A stretch of DNA of 64,000 nucleotides from Mantis religiosa (taxonomy: Eukaryota; Arthropoda; Insecta; Mantodea; Mantidae): NCBI GenBank assembly GCA_030765055.1, contig CM060951.1, positions 50,742,147-50,806,146 of the forward strand. The letters run 5' to 3'. A program made the translations under genes and the position numbers. Of this stretch, positions 1 to 10,591 are shown piece after piece. Numbering within the stretch: the first letter of the stretch is position 1; every line of letters starts with the position of its first letter. Below the pieces are notes generated by a model that saw only the letters and a program-made list of their open reading frames with translations, was not told the DNA's origin and searched no databases.

Positions 1-1280
1 AAATTTATGTCTTGAAATTCCTGGATGCTAAAAGGTACATGTTTTAAGAGTGCTTTTGTTAATGGACATTTAAATTTGCTATAGACCTGATCTTTGAAAT
101 GTCCAGGTAATGTATTGTATAGGCTAGTTCCATGGTGAGTAATGCTACTGCGACTGTTATTGGTGCGACAGAATGTGGTATGTTTGTGATTTAATGATCT
201 GGTGTGTGTGTGATACATGTTATTTGTTTTGAAGAGATTTATATTTTTATGGATGAAGCATAGTGTTTCCAGAATATTTATGGAAGGGAGAGATAAAATG
301 TTTAATTCCTTAAATACTATCCTACTAGGCATTCTTATAGGTACTTGTTTAATTATTTTTAGTATTTTCTTTTGTAATTTAAAGATGACATAAAGATTTG
401 TGGACATGTCCCATACTGGCATGCCATAGGTTAGAATTGAGTGAACATATCCAAAGTACATAGCTTTTAGCACGCTTGTGGTACAACTTTACTTGCTACT
501 CTGAATGCATAACAGATTTTGGACAGTTTATTTGCTAGATAATCAATATGTACATTCCATTTTAGTTCGGAATCAATCCACACTCCTAAGAATTTAGTTT
601 CTTTAGCTTCCTTTATGGAGTGAGTATTAATGCAAATCTTCAGTTCATTAGATACTTTACCAGGACTGAAGTTAATAAAAGTTGTCTTATCTATATTTAA
701 ATGGAGGTTATTTCATACCAGCCATTCATGTAGAATTATATTTTTTTTATTTATGTCATTTTCTAGGGTACAGAGATTACGATTCCTATGTATTATATTA
801 GTATCATCTGCAAACAGAGTTACTTGTGTTTCTTTGAGATTTGATGGCAGGTCATTTACATATATTAGGAACAGAGTGGGCCCCAGAATTGACCCTTGTG
901 GAATGCCATCTTTTAGAGATGCTGAAGTAGAATGCTTATCATTTACATCGACATACTGCTTCCTTTGACTGAGATACGACTCAAACCAAGCATTGGCTAT
1001 ACCTCTAATGCCGACTTTATCTAATTTGTCCAGTAATATCTTATGGTTAACTGTATCAAACCCCTTTGACAGGTCTAGAAAGATACCAATAGCTCGCTGA
1101 TTGTGATTGGTTGCTTCAAGGACATCATTTACAAACGAGTGTAATGCATTCATAGTGGACTTACCCTTTCGGAAACCAAACTGAGAAGGGGTGAATATTT
1201 CATATTTTTCAAGAAAAGATATCATTCTATTGTACATTACTCGTTCGAGTATCTTTGAAAATACAGACAAGATTTGAAAA
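1..1280 (-). pseudogene. Truncated CR1/Jockey-type LINE, reverse transcriptase part
   Basis: On the minus strand, 713-1,270 reads as a reverse transcriptase palm. It has motif A LDLSKGFDTVNH, motif B GIPQGSILGP and motif C FADD. Past a frameshift near 712 the similarity goes on toward position 1, through the thumb (KFLGVWIDSELKW near 590) and a C-terminal stretch of the kind that ends CR1/Jockey ORF2 proteins. No endonuclease is present, so the copy is 5' truncated near 1,280, and its 3' end lies outside the window. The catalytic palm residues survive, but frameshifts and stops make it non-functional. The clade call rests on motif style only; a related clade is possible. Confidence 0.8.
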
Positions 1281-1854
1281 ATGAAGATGTATCGGACTAT
1301 GGCTATTCTTTAGCATAAAATTTTCCTTTAGCAGATGTGCCAGTCATGTTCAGAAAGTTGTGAGCACTGGTACAAGACACTTGAAATAGCATTTTCTCAT
1401 GACCCAGAGTTTTTGGACATTGCATCATTCCCTGGCAATCTTTACATAAATTGTGATTAAAACTCTAGATGCCTACTTCTTTCTTTCCTTGGTTTTACTT
1501 TGTCCATTGTTCGTGTCGTGCTTAATTTAATGCGGAGGACCACCTTGATTTTAAGCAGTAACCAAGGAAACTGATTTTGTGGACTGTACTCAATAGAGCT
1601 GTATTCATATCACTAGATAAATTTATTGCACACGCTACATTTCTTATGTGAATAATCATGAAGACAACAATACATTTAATATTTGAGATAAACTAAAACG
1701 GTTCTTTCATTGCAACAACAGCTGCACGCTGCCACACAACGAAGCACATCACATGTCTCAACATGTCTGTAACTATAAAGGAAAAAGAAGCCTCTTTTCT
1801 TGCGCACTGACGAGTCACATGATCAGCTGGCCGCATAACTGGCGCCAAGTGAAA
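1281..1854. other. Unassigned stretch; possible 5' region of the zinc-finger gene
   Basis: I see no coding region or named repeat here. From about 1,735 to 1,866 the sequence has clearly more CpG than its surroundings. The same character continues on the far side of the LINE insertion (7,653-7,715), so the two pieces were one block before the insertion. A CpG-richer block ahead of the first coding exon fits a promoter or 5' UTR, but I see no convincing TATA box or initiator. Confidence 0.3.
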
Positions 1855-1866
1855 TACTCATGCGCC
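1855..1866. repeat. Target-site duplication, left copy
   Basis: The 12 bases TACTCATGCGCC sit directly before the LINE head and recur without mismatch at 7,653-7,664 directly after its tail. They mark both ends of the insertion and show that it is recent. Confidence 0.95.
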
Positions 1867-2175
1867 GTTTGGCGAACCCGGGGTCCCGAGCCAACAGTCT
1901 CCCTCGAGTGGGCTCCTCTTCGTGGTTGAGGGAGATGGTCAACAGGCCCACCCACGTGTAGGCCGTGCGTGGAGACCCGTGTCGGTGGAAAGGTTTGTCC
2001 TGGTAGTTGAGGGATGCGTATCTGAGCTCGTAACAGTTATTTTTTCTGAATTCGGGGAGGGTGCGCATTTCTAATACACTACTTTGGCTTCTGCTTCGCC
2101 TAAACGGGAGGTTAGGGACTAACCCACCCCTAATCAATCGGCCAGGACTAGGTATTGTACCGACCTCCAGGGTGA

Positions 2176-3726
2176 GTGGGACGGCGAGCTCACTATATCC
2201 CCTGTGTAGCCCTGTCATCCCAGTGGGGTGACCCCTTGTTGGACTCCGTGGTGGGTGGGGAGCACTGGGGGATGAAATTTAGACCTAATATTATGGTTAA
2301 CCTACACCCCCCAAAAAACAATAAACGTGGAAAGGATCTGTTTGAAAACAGTGTTAAACAAGTAGTTGAGTGTGGTCCTCGCTACTTAGTTATTAAACGA
2401 ACGGAGGAAGGTAGAACGTTTTCTACGGTTAATCCGTTTATTATACAGAAAGGTCTTGACAATATAGCTGGTGCAGTTAAATCATGTACAAAATCTAGAA
2501 ATGGCACGCTGCTGGTGGAAGCAACTACAGCATCCCAGGCAGCAAAGATACTGAAAGCCAACATGCTGGGCAGTTATCCAGTCAAAGTGGAGATGCATAG
2601 GACCCTGAATTCCTCGCGCGGTGTTGTAAACACTAGCGCGTTGGATGGAATGTCCAACGAGGATATTCAGGAGAACCTCCAGGAACAAGGCGTAACTGCA
2701 GTCTATCGTGTCCAAAGGAGAGAACGAGGGGATATGGTTCCTACTCGTACCCTGTTCCTGACCTTTGATCGGGTAGATCTCCCTCAAAGGATCAGGGCAG
2801 GATATGAAGTGATTGAGGTTAGACCATACATACCTAACCCTCTGAGATGCTACCAATGTCAGCGGTTCGGTCACACTAGTGCATTCTGTAAAGGCGCACC
2901 TACATGTGTCAGCTGTGGAGCCGGCATGCATGAAAATGCATGTACATCACCTCCGGAATGCGTAAATTGTAGCGGTGAACATCCATCAAGTTCACGAGAT
3001 TGCCCCCGTTATATTGAAGAGCGAGCTATTCAGGAGATCCGGGTTAAAGAAAAGGTATCCTTTTCGGAAGCCCGGAAACTTCTATGTATTCTCAAGCCCT
3101 CTTCAACCACCTCCCGTACCTATAGCTCTGTGGCGGCTACTCCGTCACCGAAACGGGAGGCTGGTACCCAAACATCTGATATAAACGGGGCAACAATATC
3201 CGAGAAAGTTCTAGTGCCTAGATCGCAGCCAAGAGCATCAGTAACAACATCTAAAACTCCGAGAACACAGACTACTGAAAATAACAAGTCAGTGAAGTCG
3301 CCTGAGAAAGCATCCACTTCTAACAACAGGACGAAATTGCCCATTGTATACCAAGCACCAGAGATCAAGTTCAAGACGCAGTATGATAGAACTGCCTTCC
3401 TGAAAGAAAGCACAAAGTCTGCTCCAGAAAAGTCCAAGAAACGTAGCCCTAGAGCGTCTCCGAGATCATCGACGGAGTCATCTTCTGGGGAGGACCACGA
3501 CCGGCGACCGTCATCTATGTCGGTCGGAATTTCCAATCGCTTCGAGCCCCTCGAATCGAAAGTTGTAGAAGGAAAACCGTCCTCTTCCATAGAGGATATG
3601 GAGCAGGAAACAGCTGACCACGCTGCTACATCTGCAGCAAAGAAGAGGCAGGATAAACCTGCCGAAACTAGCCCTACACCAAAGAAAAAGGGCAAATTGA
3701 TTCGGCCACCCATGAAGTCGTCTTAA
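2176..3726 (+). CDS. LINE ORF1 protein with three zinc knuckles
   Basis: ORF1 encodes the RNA-binding, Gag-like chaperone that coats LINE RNA. The frame is open for 516 residues from 2,176; the ATG at 2,272 (MKFRPNIM) is an equally plausible start, because the first 32 residues look like translated UTR. Three consecutive knuckles lie at about residues 225-278: CYQCQRFGHTSAFC and CVSCGAGMHENAC (both CX2CX4HX4C), then CVNCSGEHPSSSRDC (CX2CX3HX6C). The stretch before them probably folds as an RRM-like domain, which is inferred from the family. The C-terminal third is rich in Ser, Lys and Pro and looks disordered. Only 37 bases separate its stop from ORF2, so ORF2 is probably translated by reinitiation or bypass. 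No disabling change is visible. Confidence 0.93.
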   Translation: MGRRAHYIPCVALSSQWGDPLLDSVVGGEHWGMKFRPNIMVNLHPPKNNKRGKDLFENSVKQVVECGPRYLVIKRTEEGRTFSTVNPFIIQKGLDNIAGAVKSCTKSRNGTLLVEATTASQAAKILKANMLGSYPVKVEMHRTLNSSRGVVNTSALDGMSNEDIQENLQEQGVTAVYRVQRRERGDMVPTRTLFLTFDRVDLPQRIRAGYEVIEVRPYIPNPLRCYQCQRFGHTSAFCKGAPTCVSCGAGMHENACTSPPECVNCSGEHPSSSRDCPRYIEERAIQEIRVKEKVSFSEARKLLCILKPSSTTSRTYSSVAATPSPKREAGTQTSDINGATISEKVLVPRSQPRASVTTSKTPRTQTTENNKSVKSPEKASTSNNRTKLPIVYQAPEIKFKTQYDRTAFLKESTKSAPEKSKKRSPRASPRSSTESSSGEDHDRRPSSMSVGISNRFEPLESKVVEGKPSSSIEDMEQETADHAATSAAKKRQDKPAETSPTPKKKGKLIRPPMKSS

Positions 3727-3763
3727 TGTAGACTACCTTTACATCTTATATCCCATAGTTCCA

Positions 3764-6700
3764 ATGGCTATCCTACAATGGAACATACGAGGATTAAGAG
3801 CGCATCGACCAGAATTGGAACTTTTGCTCAGTAAGCATCACCCCTTAGTGGTATGCTTACAAGAGACTAAGCTACGACCACAAGACAACTTTAAAATCAG
3901 ACGCTACACACCACTGAGGTGTGATGTTGAAACAGAAGAGGGCATTCCTGCACACGGGGGTACTATGATGCTCCTCAGGGATGACATATTTGTAGATCCG
4001 TTACAGCTACAGTCTGATTTACAATCTGTAGCTGTAAGGATTAAGCTGCCATCAATAGAATTTTGCATTTGCACTGTATATCTCCCGCCATCAGATGACC
4101 TCTCGTTAGTTGACCTTGAAGATCTGGTTTCCCAACTGTCAACACCATTTCTAATAGTTGGAGACTTTAATGCCCATCACCCACTTTGGGGCTCAAATCG
4201 GGCATGTTCGAGAGGCAACCTCATTGCAAAATTCCTGGAGAGCAATAACTTGGTTCTCCTGAACACCGGAGAGCCCACATTCCTCTCAGACGCGTTTAAC
4301 ACCTATTCGCACATCGATTTGGCAGTGTGTTCATCCCAGTTAGCTGTTTCATTACAGTGGAATGTCATCTCTGATTTACATTCCAGCGACCACTTTCCAT
4401 GTCTTCTTAGTCTCTTAGCACAAGATGTGTCTCCCTCACGTATCCCTAGATGGCGCTTTGATCGTGCCAACTGGAATCTTTACACCCAGTTGGCTGTCTT
4501 TGAATACAACGAGCACGATTCTGTGAATGATTTAATCGATCATCTCACAGAGAAAATTCTTTCCGCTGCAGAACAGTCTATTCCACGTTCGGCTACCCAA
4601 CCCGGTCGATTTCCTGTCCCATGGTGGACCAACGACTGCCGGAATGCTATTCGTGCTCGTAGACGTGCTCTAAGGGTATTCCAACGACACCCTACGCTAA
4701 GAAATCTAATTGAGTATAAGAAAGCGCGTGCAAAATCTAGGCAAATAATTAAGGATAGCAAAAAGACCTCATGGAACAAATTTGTATCATCTTTTAACAG
4801 ATGTACACCCTCATCTGTTGTATGGGATAAATTAAGGCGCGTAGCCGGAAAATCAACCCACCTGCCAATCGCTGGTCTGAAAACAACTGCAGGAGTTGTT
4901 GTTGATCCGTTTGTTGTGGCTAACACCTTCGGCTGTGCTTTCGCTCAGGTGTCTAGCTCATGCAATTATGCTCCTGAGTTTATCTCAATTAAGACTCAGG
5001 TAGAATCTCAAGGTTTCGTGTTTAGTTCCAGAAACCTTGAAGACTATAACCGCCTCTTCATCTTGGCAGAGCTAGAACACGCTCTTTCGTCATCGCGACT
5101 GACAGCACCAGGACCGGACGGAATCCACGTTCAAATGTTACAACATCTCTCACCTGAAGGTAAGGCATTCCTGCTCGAGGTCTATAACCGTGTTTGGGTT
5201 GATGCCACGTTTCCTGAAAAGTGGCGAGAAGCTACCATTATACCTATCTTGAAAGCTGGCAAGGACCGTCACCTCCCTTCTAGCTACCGCCCTATTTCCC
5301 TCACCAGTTGCGTATGCAAGGTGATGGAACGCATGATAAATGGGCGGTTGGTATGGTGGCTGGAAACGCACAACCTACTGAATAACATCCAGTGCGGTTT
5401 CCGACGACGCCGTTCAACAGTGGATCATCTTGTGTCCATGTCGACACAGATTATGAACGGATTTCTTAAGAACTGTCAAACAGTCGGAATACTTTTTGAC
5501 CTCGAAAAGGCTTATGATACGTGTTGGCGGGCAGGGTTGCTACGTACTCTGCACACCTGGAATATACGTGGACGCCTACCACTCTTCCTTCAGGAATTCC
5601 TGAAAGACCGCGTATTCCGAGTAAGGGTTGGCTCGGTTTTTTCGAACCTTTTTGTTCAAGAGAACGGTGTACCACAGGGATCGGTACTAAGTGTTACGTT
5701 GTTTGCTATTGCGATTAATTCTATCTCGAAATGTGTACCTCCAGGTGTCTCGTCATGCCTATTTGTAGACGACTTTGCCGTCTACTGTACATCTCAGCGC
5801 ACTCCGTTTTTAGAGCGCCGTCTTCAGACCACCTTGGACAACCTTAAGAGTTGGAGTTTAAAAAAAGGCTTCCGATTTTCCACTGAGAAAACCATCTGTG
5901 TAAACTTCTGGCGTCAGCAGAGTCGACTACCTCCAAGGCTCCGGCTAGGCGCTGATCTACTACCTTTTGCAGATGAGACGAGGTTCCTTGGATTGATATT
6001 TGATAGAAAACTTAGTTGGTCGTCGCATATAGCACAACTGAAGGCACGATGTGACCGATCTTTGAATATCTTGCGGGTACTAAGTGGAAAATCGTGGGGA
6101 GCGGATCGTGCAGTGTTATTGCGACTTTATCGGGCACTCATCCGTTCCAAATTAGACTATGGTAGTATCGTTTATGGCTCAGCACGACCATCTGTGCTGA
6201 AGAGATTAGACACAGTCCATAACTGTGGCATACGTATAGCTGTTGGGGCATTTCCAACGAGCCGAGTTATAAGCCTGTATGCTGAGTCTGCAGAACCTCC
6301 TCTGCAGTACAGGCGCAACATGTTATTAGCCAATTATGGCTGTGGACTTAATTGCATGCCCACACATCCATCGTTTACGCCGTTCTTTAATACCTTCATG
6401 GACGTGCGTTATAGGAACACTACTATTAAACCAAAGCCACCTGGTTTTCGTTTCCGGGAGCTCCTTAGACATCTTGATACTGACATGCCCAAGATGTATC
6501 CTAGGGGGGAGAGGACATACCCTCCTTGGTTGTGCAGAGCGTCCCCGGTTGATCTGGGCATGACTAAATATGATAAATCTACCATGTCTATGTCTAGTAT
6601 CCGCACATGTTTTTTAGAATTTTTATCGCGATATGAGGACCATTTTGTAATTTATACTGATGGCTCCAAGAACTCAAATGGCGTTGGTTGTGCTTTCGTG

Positions 6701-7447
6701 TGTGGAACCGAACCCTATACATTCGGATTCCACACTAGCACTTCCATTTTTACTGCAGAGCTTTATGCAATATACCGGGCCATTTTACACGTACGCCGAC
6801 GAAAGTTGGGGGACTGCTTAATCCTGAGTGATTCCCTCAGTGCACTTCAAAGCCTACGGCAGCTGTACAGCTACCACCCTATTGTGCAGCGTATACAGGA
6901 TGCCCTCCACGTTTTACACGCTTCTGGTGTTAACGTGGTGTGTGCATGGATTCCTGGTCACGTAGGCTTGCGGGGGAATGAAATGGCGGATTCAGCAGCC
7001 AAGACGGCTATCATGAAGCCCAGGGTTCGAATACCATCTGTGACATCGGAAGACTTTAGGGCCGTATTGCGGAGAGCTGTGCAAACCTGCTGGCAGGAAG
7101 AGTGGTCTGCTCTCCGCAATAATAAACTTAGATCTGTCAAAGAACTTCCTATTCCCTGGGTTACCTCCTGTCGGTCATCTCGTCGCGAGGAGGTGAGTTT
7201 GGCTCGGTTACGAATTGGACACTGCATTTTTACTCATAGTTTTCTTTTTAAAAAGGAGCCTTCTCCACTATGTCCTTTTTGTAATGAAGCGTTGTCTGTA
7301 CGACACGTGCTGCTAGAGTGTTTTCACCTAGCAGACCTTAGGACGTCTCTGCAGCTGCCGGTCAGCTTTGCAGAAATTCTAGCGGACGATCACGCAGTAG
7401 TGGAGAAGGTTTTTAGATTCTTTTCGAGATTAGATTTTAGGATTTAG
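3764..7447 (+). CDS. LINE ORF2: AP-like endonuclease, reverse transcriptase, RNase H
   Basis: ORF2 encodes a 1,227-residue polyprotein that nicks the target and reverse-transcribes the LINE RNA there. Residues about 1-230 are an AP-like endonuclease (QWNIRGL, CLQETKL, GDFNAHHP, SDHFP). The RT spans about 470-740, with motif A FDLEKAYDTCW near 578, motif B GVPQGSVLS and motif C FVDD near 667. RNase H covers about 955-1,085: YTDGSKN, TAELYAIYRAI, LSDSLSAL and PGHVGLRGNEMAD give the D-E-D-D residues. A CCHC knuckle, CPFCNEALSVRHVLLEC, lies near 1,169. The start MAILQWNIRG matches the usual beginning of such ORF2s. No stop or frameshift is seen, so it looks functional. Confidence 0.95.
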   Translation: MAILQWNIRGLRAHRPELELLLSKHHPLVVCLQETKLRPQDNFKIRRYTPLRCDVETEEGIPAHGGTMMLLRDDIFVDPLQLQSDLQSVAVRIKLPSIEFCICTVYLPPSDDLSLVDLEDLVSQLSTPFLIVGDFNAHHPLWGSNRACSRGNLIAKFLESNNLVLLNTGEPTFLSDAFNTYSHIDLAVCSSQLAVSLQWNVISDLHSSDHFPCLLSLLAQDVSPSRIPRWRFDRANWNLYTQLAVFEYNEHDSVNDLIDHLTEKILSAAEQSIPRSATQPGRFPVPWWTNDCRNAIRARRRALRVFQRHPTLRNLIEYKKARAKSRQIIKDSKKTSWNKFVSSFNRCTPSSVVWDKLRRVAGKSTHLPIAGLKTTAGVVVDPFVVANTFGCAFAQVSSSCNYAPEFISIKTQVESQGFVFSSRNLEDYNRLFILAELEHALSSSRLTAPGPDGIHVQMLQHLSPEGKAFLLEVYNRVWVDATFPEKWREATIIPILKAGKDRHLPSSYRPISLTSCVCKVMERMINGRLVWWLETHNLLNNIQCGFRRRRSTVDHLVSMSTQIMNGFLKNCQTVGILFDLEKAYDTCWRAGLLRTLHTWNIRGRLPLFLQEFLKDRVFRVRVGSVFSNLFVQENGVPQGSVLSVTLFAIAINSISKCVPPGVSSCLFVDDFAVYCTSQRTPFLERRLQTTLDNLKSWSLKKGFRFSTEKTICVNFWRQQSRLPPRLRLGADLLPFADETRFLGLIFDRKLSWSSHIAQLKARCDRSLNILRVLSGKSWGADRAVLLRLYRALIRSKLDYGSIVYGSARPSVLKRLDTVHNCGIRIAVGAFPTSRVISLYAESAEPPLQYRRNMLLANYGCGLNCMPTHPSFTPFFNTFMDVRYRNTTIKPKPPGFRFRELLRHLDTDMPKMYPRGERTYPPWLCRASPVDLGMTKYDKSTMSMSSIRTCFLEFLSRYEDHFVIYTDGSKNSNGVGCAFVCGTEPYTFGFHTSTSIFTAELYAIYRAILHVRRRKLGDCLILSDSLSALQSLRQLYSYHPIVQRIQDALHVLHASGVNVVCAWIPGHVGLRGNEMADSAAKTAIMKPRVRIPSVTSEDFRAVLRRAVQTCWQEEWSALRNNKLRSVKELPIPWVTSCRSSRREEVSLARLRIGHCIFTHSFLFKKEPSPLCPFCNEALSVRHVLLECFHLADLRTSLQLPVSFAEILADDHAVVEKVFRFFSRLDFRI

Positions 7448-7593
7448 CAAATAGAATTTATGGTTTTTGGACGACATTTTTATTTTATTTATTTATTTAT
7501 TTTTTCAAGGCGTATGTATTTTTTGTATTTTTTAACATATACTGTTTTAGAATGATTTATATCTGGCTTTTGCCATGACCAGTTTCATTTAAA

Positions 7594-7628
7594 AAGGGCG
7601 CTGATGACCTCTGTAGTTGAGCGCCCTT
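7594..7628 (+). promoter_or_regulatory. 3' UTR stem-loop of the LINE
   Basis: AAGGGCGCT (7,594-7,602) pairs perfectly with AGCGCCCTT (7,620-7,628) around a 17-base loop that starts GATGACC. The same structure recurs at 20,468-20,501 and 44,967-45,000. In LINEs a 3' structure of this kind is often the RT recognition signal; that role is inferred here. Confidence 0.8.
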
Positions 7629-7652
7629 ATACTCATCATCACTCACTCACCC

Positions 7653-7664
7653 TACTCATGCGCC
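7653..7664. repeat. Target-site duplication, right copy
   Basis: TACTCATGCGCC, identical to 1,855-1,866, follows the LINE tail and fixes its 3' end at 7,652. Confidence 0.95.
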
Positions 7665-7832
7665 TGCCGGAACAAATGACGATAATGGCGCAAACACCCC
7701 TCAACCATTAATATTTTGAATAGTTTAGAAATATGTAATCATATTATGTGTCTTAAAGCTTTCAGTTTTTCTTATCATGGACCATATTTTATTTTTTCTA
7801 TTGACTGACTAATGTTATTTGTTTTTCCTCAG

Positions 7833-8999
7833 ATGGCAGGTAATGAGCTTCTGGACCCATCAACAAGGATGTTAGACATGCTGAAAGTTATGGATCTTGA
7901 AGAGGATGTCAGTGGAGATCTTATTATTCATCCAGGAGTTGAATCTGATGAGGGGAAAGAGAATGGTGGAGCCAGCCCTCTAATTTCAAACTCTCAGAAA
8001 GGTGCACTGGGAGCTGAAGAGGAGCTAACTGAGCATTTGTCTCCTTTTTGTACAGATATCCCTATTGACAAGGAGCAAGAAAAGGAAATGGATAAAAGTG
8101 GTACTCAATTAAGTGACAATTCAGTTCAAGATACTGTGGGAAACAAAGCTTCTGGTGATACTATTAATGAAGGTCGCACAGATGTTAACAAAGAACTTAC
8201 TAGGGAGGATATTCTTATATTGGATGAGAATAAGGCTGTAAGTCAAACTGATAAAGCCTGTAAAAGTAAGCCAGAGAACAATGCAATTATTAGAGGAGAA
8301 GGTACGCAAAATCAAGATGCAGAAGTGATAGTACTGGATAGTTCCACTGAAGATGAGGGGCCAGTTATACAAGGTGATTTGAATAAAAAGAAGTCAGAAA
8401 TACCAGAGCTCATTTTACCTGAGCCACTAGTAACTCTGAAACATAGAAATCCTGAGACCAGAACTGCTATACAAGCAGCTGTGGATCCCTTGAGCATTCC
8501 AGACACTATACAAAATGAAACTGGAGATGATGTTTCAGTAGCATTTAGTGACAGTGTATCACGAGTAGAATCTGATGTGGATGACAAATGTTCTTCACAG
8601 CAAAGACCAGAACCATGCGAATCTTCATCTGATGCTACAAAAACTGGTTTTTCAGGTTGTGCCTTATACCGGTGTGGTTACTCATCTTGCACATACTCTG
8701 CTGAAACTTCCTCATTGCTCAAGGATCACTTGTGTACATGTGACATGGCAAGGGATTTTCCTTCACTCATTTGTGTGCATTGCCGGAAGCAATTTAAGCA
8801 TGTTGGTACACTGATGGAACATCTACGTACTCATGGTACTAATCGTTTTAAATGTTCACTGTGTGGCTATCTAGCACCAGTTCCTCATCAGGTGGCAAAA
8901 CATTTGAAGCAGAAGCATCGGGTGACCAGTACTAAAGTTGTGCCTCTGAATCCATTAGAGTCAGATCCAGAGACAGCCAATTTTGTAGTTGTTCCTAAG
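7833..8999 (+). CDS. Zinc-finger gene, coding exon 1 (start codon)
   Basis: The acceptor TTTTTCCTCAG ends at 7,832 and the exon opens with ATGGCAGG, a good start context. An in-frame ATG at 7,812 lies inside the intron tract and is rejected. Because an acceptor precedes the ATG, a non-coding exon probably lies upstream. The exon encodes residues 1-389. It has a long acidic, Ser-rich, disordered stretch with several short acidic clusters, then three finger-like units near residues 275-360: one imperfect unit (CGYSSCTYS...HLCTC), then CVHCRKQFKHVGTLMEHLRTH and CSLCGYLAPVPHQVAKHLKQ plus KH. The donor GTAAGA at 9,000 gives phase 0. The intact LINE ends only 180 bp upstream. Confidence 0.9.
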
Positions 9000-9234
9000 G
9001 TAAGATAAAGAAATCTTTTTGAAAATTAAATTGTCTAGAAAAGCAGTGTTTTAATAAGCTAAAGCTGATATATGATACAGGTAGGAACTGGTTTTGCAGG
9101 TAGTCATGTTCACAAGGAAATTATAATCTTTTTCAAAAACTCATCTTAACAGCATTTAGAAGAAGCCTCTCTCGTAACAGAAAAAAGAGCAAGTAAATCT
9201 CAAAGGAGTTTCCTCTTTAAAAAATATAGCTATA

Positions 9235-10020
9235 AAGTGAAGTATATCTTAAAAACTATTTGTAGTTGGTTTATTGACACTTGTCACTTTTTTATATTAT
9301 TGAGGGACTAGTTTCAAAGGCTGTTGCCTCCGTTTTCAACCTCTCTCCAACTAGCATCTGTTATTATCTGCTCTCCTCTCTCTGGTGGTGGAGCTATGAA
9401 CTTCTTTGTCAAATTATCTACTGGTGGGATTTCAAAGTTTATTACACGGTCCTTATTTTTGCATATCAGTATGTTCTCCCATTACACAAATAAAACATTT
9501 GTGTAATATTTATTACTCCACTGTAACTAGCTTCAATTTTTCTGTGTAATGCTCTCCCATGGTGTTAATTTTGGTTTATCACCCCTTTTAATAATTTTGG
9601 ATTTGAATCAATGTCATGATTTTCATTCCAAAAATGAAATGCTACTGCTGACTTTTCTTGTTTCAATCTGATGTTTCTAAAGTGCTCTTTGACTCTTGTT
9701 TTTAGATTTCTTTTTGTTTGACCTATGTAACATTTTTCACAATTTTTACAACGTATTTTGTATATTCCGGATCTGTTAACTGATGGGATTTTATCTTTTG
9801 TTTTTGAATTTAGCAATTTTAAAATTGAATGTCCATTAGTAGGTACCAAGATTATATTTTGTTCCTTAAAGATCTTTTTAAATTAATTAAATGTTTTTGG
9901 GTGATATGTGAATGAACTGAATATACTGTTGCTTTCTTTTTCTTTTGTAAATGTGGTTGCTTCCTTAATGATTTTCTTTAGTTTAACTTTTCTAATTTTT
10001 TTAAACACCAGACTTTTGTT
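9235..10020 (-). mobile_element. Penelope-like element fragment, family A
   Basis: On the minus strand 9,565-9,849 encodes a GIY-YIG endonuclease: GIYKIRCKNC, then CYIGQTKRNLKTRVKEH and the downstream HFWNENHD block. This is the C-terminal nuclease of Penelope-like ORFs. The family-A terminal sequence follows down to 9,235. A 70-bp piece of repeat family F (9,479-9,553, bounded by ATTACACA and TGTGTAAT) interrupts it. No RT palm remains, so the copy is not autonomous. Confidence 0.82.
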
Positions 10021-10209
10021 GTATCCATACTACACATAGCAGAAGAAAATGAACCATAACCTGTATGTTAAGAATATACTGTCACTATTTTATAGATGTC
10101 TTTGTCAATCAAAAAGTTTTACGATAATTATGTTGTAAATTATATGAATGTTACACAGTTTTTTCGCTTTTCCTCCAGGGATGATCATTTTTACCTTACT
10201 CTGTTTCAG

Positions 10210-10591
10210 GAGAGGTTAAAAGGGAAGAAGCCCAAAGCAATGAGCAAGGAACCTTTGGATAGTAGTAATAAGAGAGTATTTCTTCCAGAAGAACTGGAGC
10301 AACTACCTCCTCAAGCAATATTTACTGTGCCTCTTGAGTGTGCAACTTGTAAATATGAAACCAAAGTGCGCAGCAATTTGTACCGTCATTTGCAGCTGCA
10401 TACATTATCCACAGATGAACCAATTACTACTATTGCTGCTATTTCAGCAGAGCCAACAGTACTACCCAGTAGTGCTCCAGTAAATCCTGTGCCATGTCTG
10501 GAGACAAATGAGATGATGTTTGATAAGATGACAAATCTTGCTCTTAGTTCTCATATGGGGAATCTCACCAAAGTAGGGGATGGTAGTCCTG
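10210..10591 (+). CDS. Zinc-finger gene, coding exon 2
   Basis: The acceptor CTGTTTCAG ends at 10,209 and the donor GTAAGC starts at 10,592. The exon enters in phase 0 and leaves in phase 1, adding about residues 390-516. It starts ERLKGKKPK, a basic patch that could serve as a nuclear localisation signal (inferred). One C2H2 unit follows, CATCKYETKVRSNLYRHLQ plus LH, then a Pro/Ser/Thr-rich linker. The open frame upstream of the acceptor is intronic. Confidence 0.88.

Larger units (their letters stand above)
1867..7652 (+). mobile_element. Full-length I-superfamily-like LINE with two intact ORFs
   Basis: This is a complete non-LTR retrotransposon of 5,786 bp: a GC-rich 5' UTR, ORF1 (2,176-3,726), ORF2 (3,764-7,447), and a 3' UTR with an (ATTT)n run near 7,480-7,510 and a stem-loop at 7,594-7,628. 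The tail is CATCATCACTCACTCACCC rather than poly(A). A perfect 12-bp target duplication flanks it. An RNase H domain in ORF2 with a zinc-knuckle ORF1 is the layout of the I/Nimb/LOA group; I cannot pick the exact family. Both ORFs lack stops and keep their catalytic residues, so the copy could be active. It lies in the same orientation as the zinc-finger gene, 180 bp ahead of the first coding exon. Confidence 0.95.

Noticed and set aside
1823..2218. 131-codon minus-strand open frame over the LINE 5' UTR
   Set aside because: It lies antisense to the GC-rich UTR, has no family motif, and crosses the element boundary at 1,867, so it cannot be an old gene.
3120..3713. 197-codon minus-strand open frame opposite LINE ORF1
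   Set aside because: Mirror frame of a Ser/Lys-rich coding region; the plus-strand ORF1 with three zinc knuckles explains the sequence.
7812..7832. Upstream in-frame ATG for coding exon 1
   Set aside because: It precedes a strong TTTTTCCTCAG acceptor and encodes only intron-like residues; the ATG at 7,833 is preferred.
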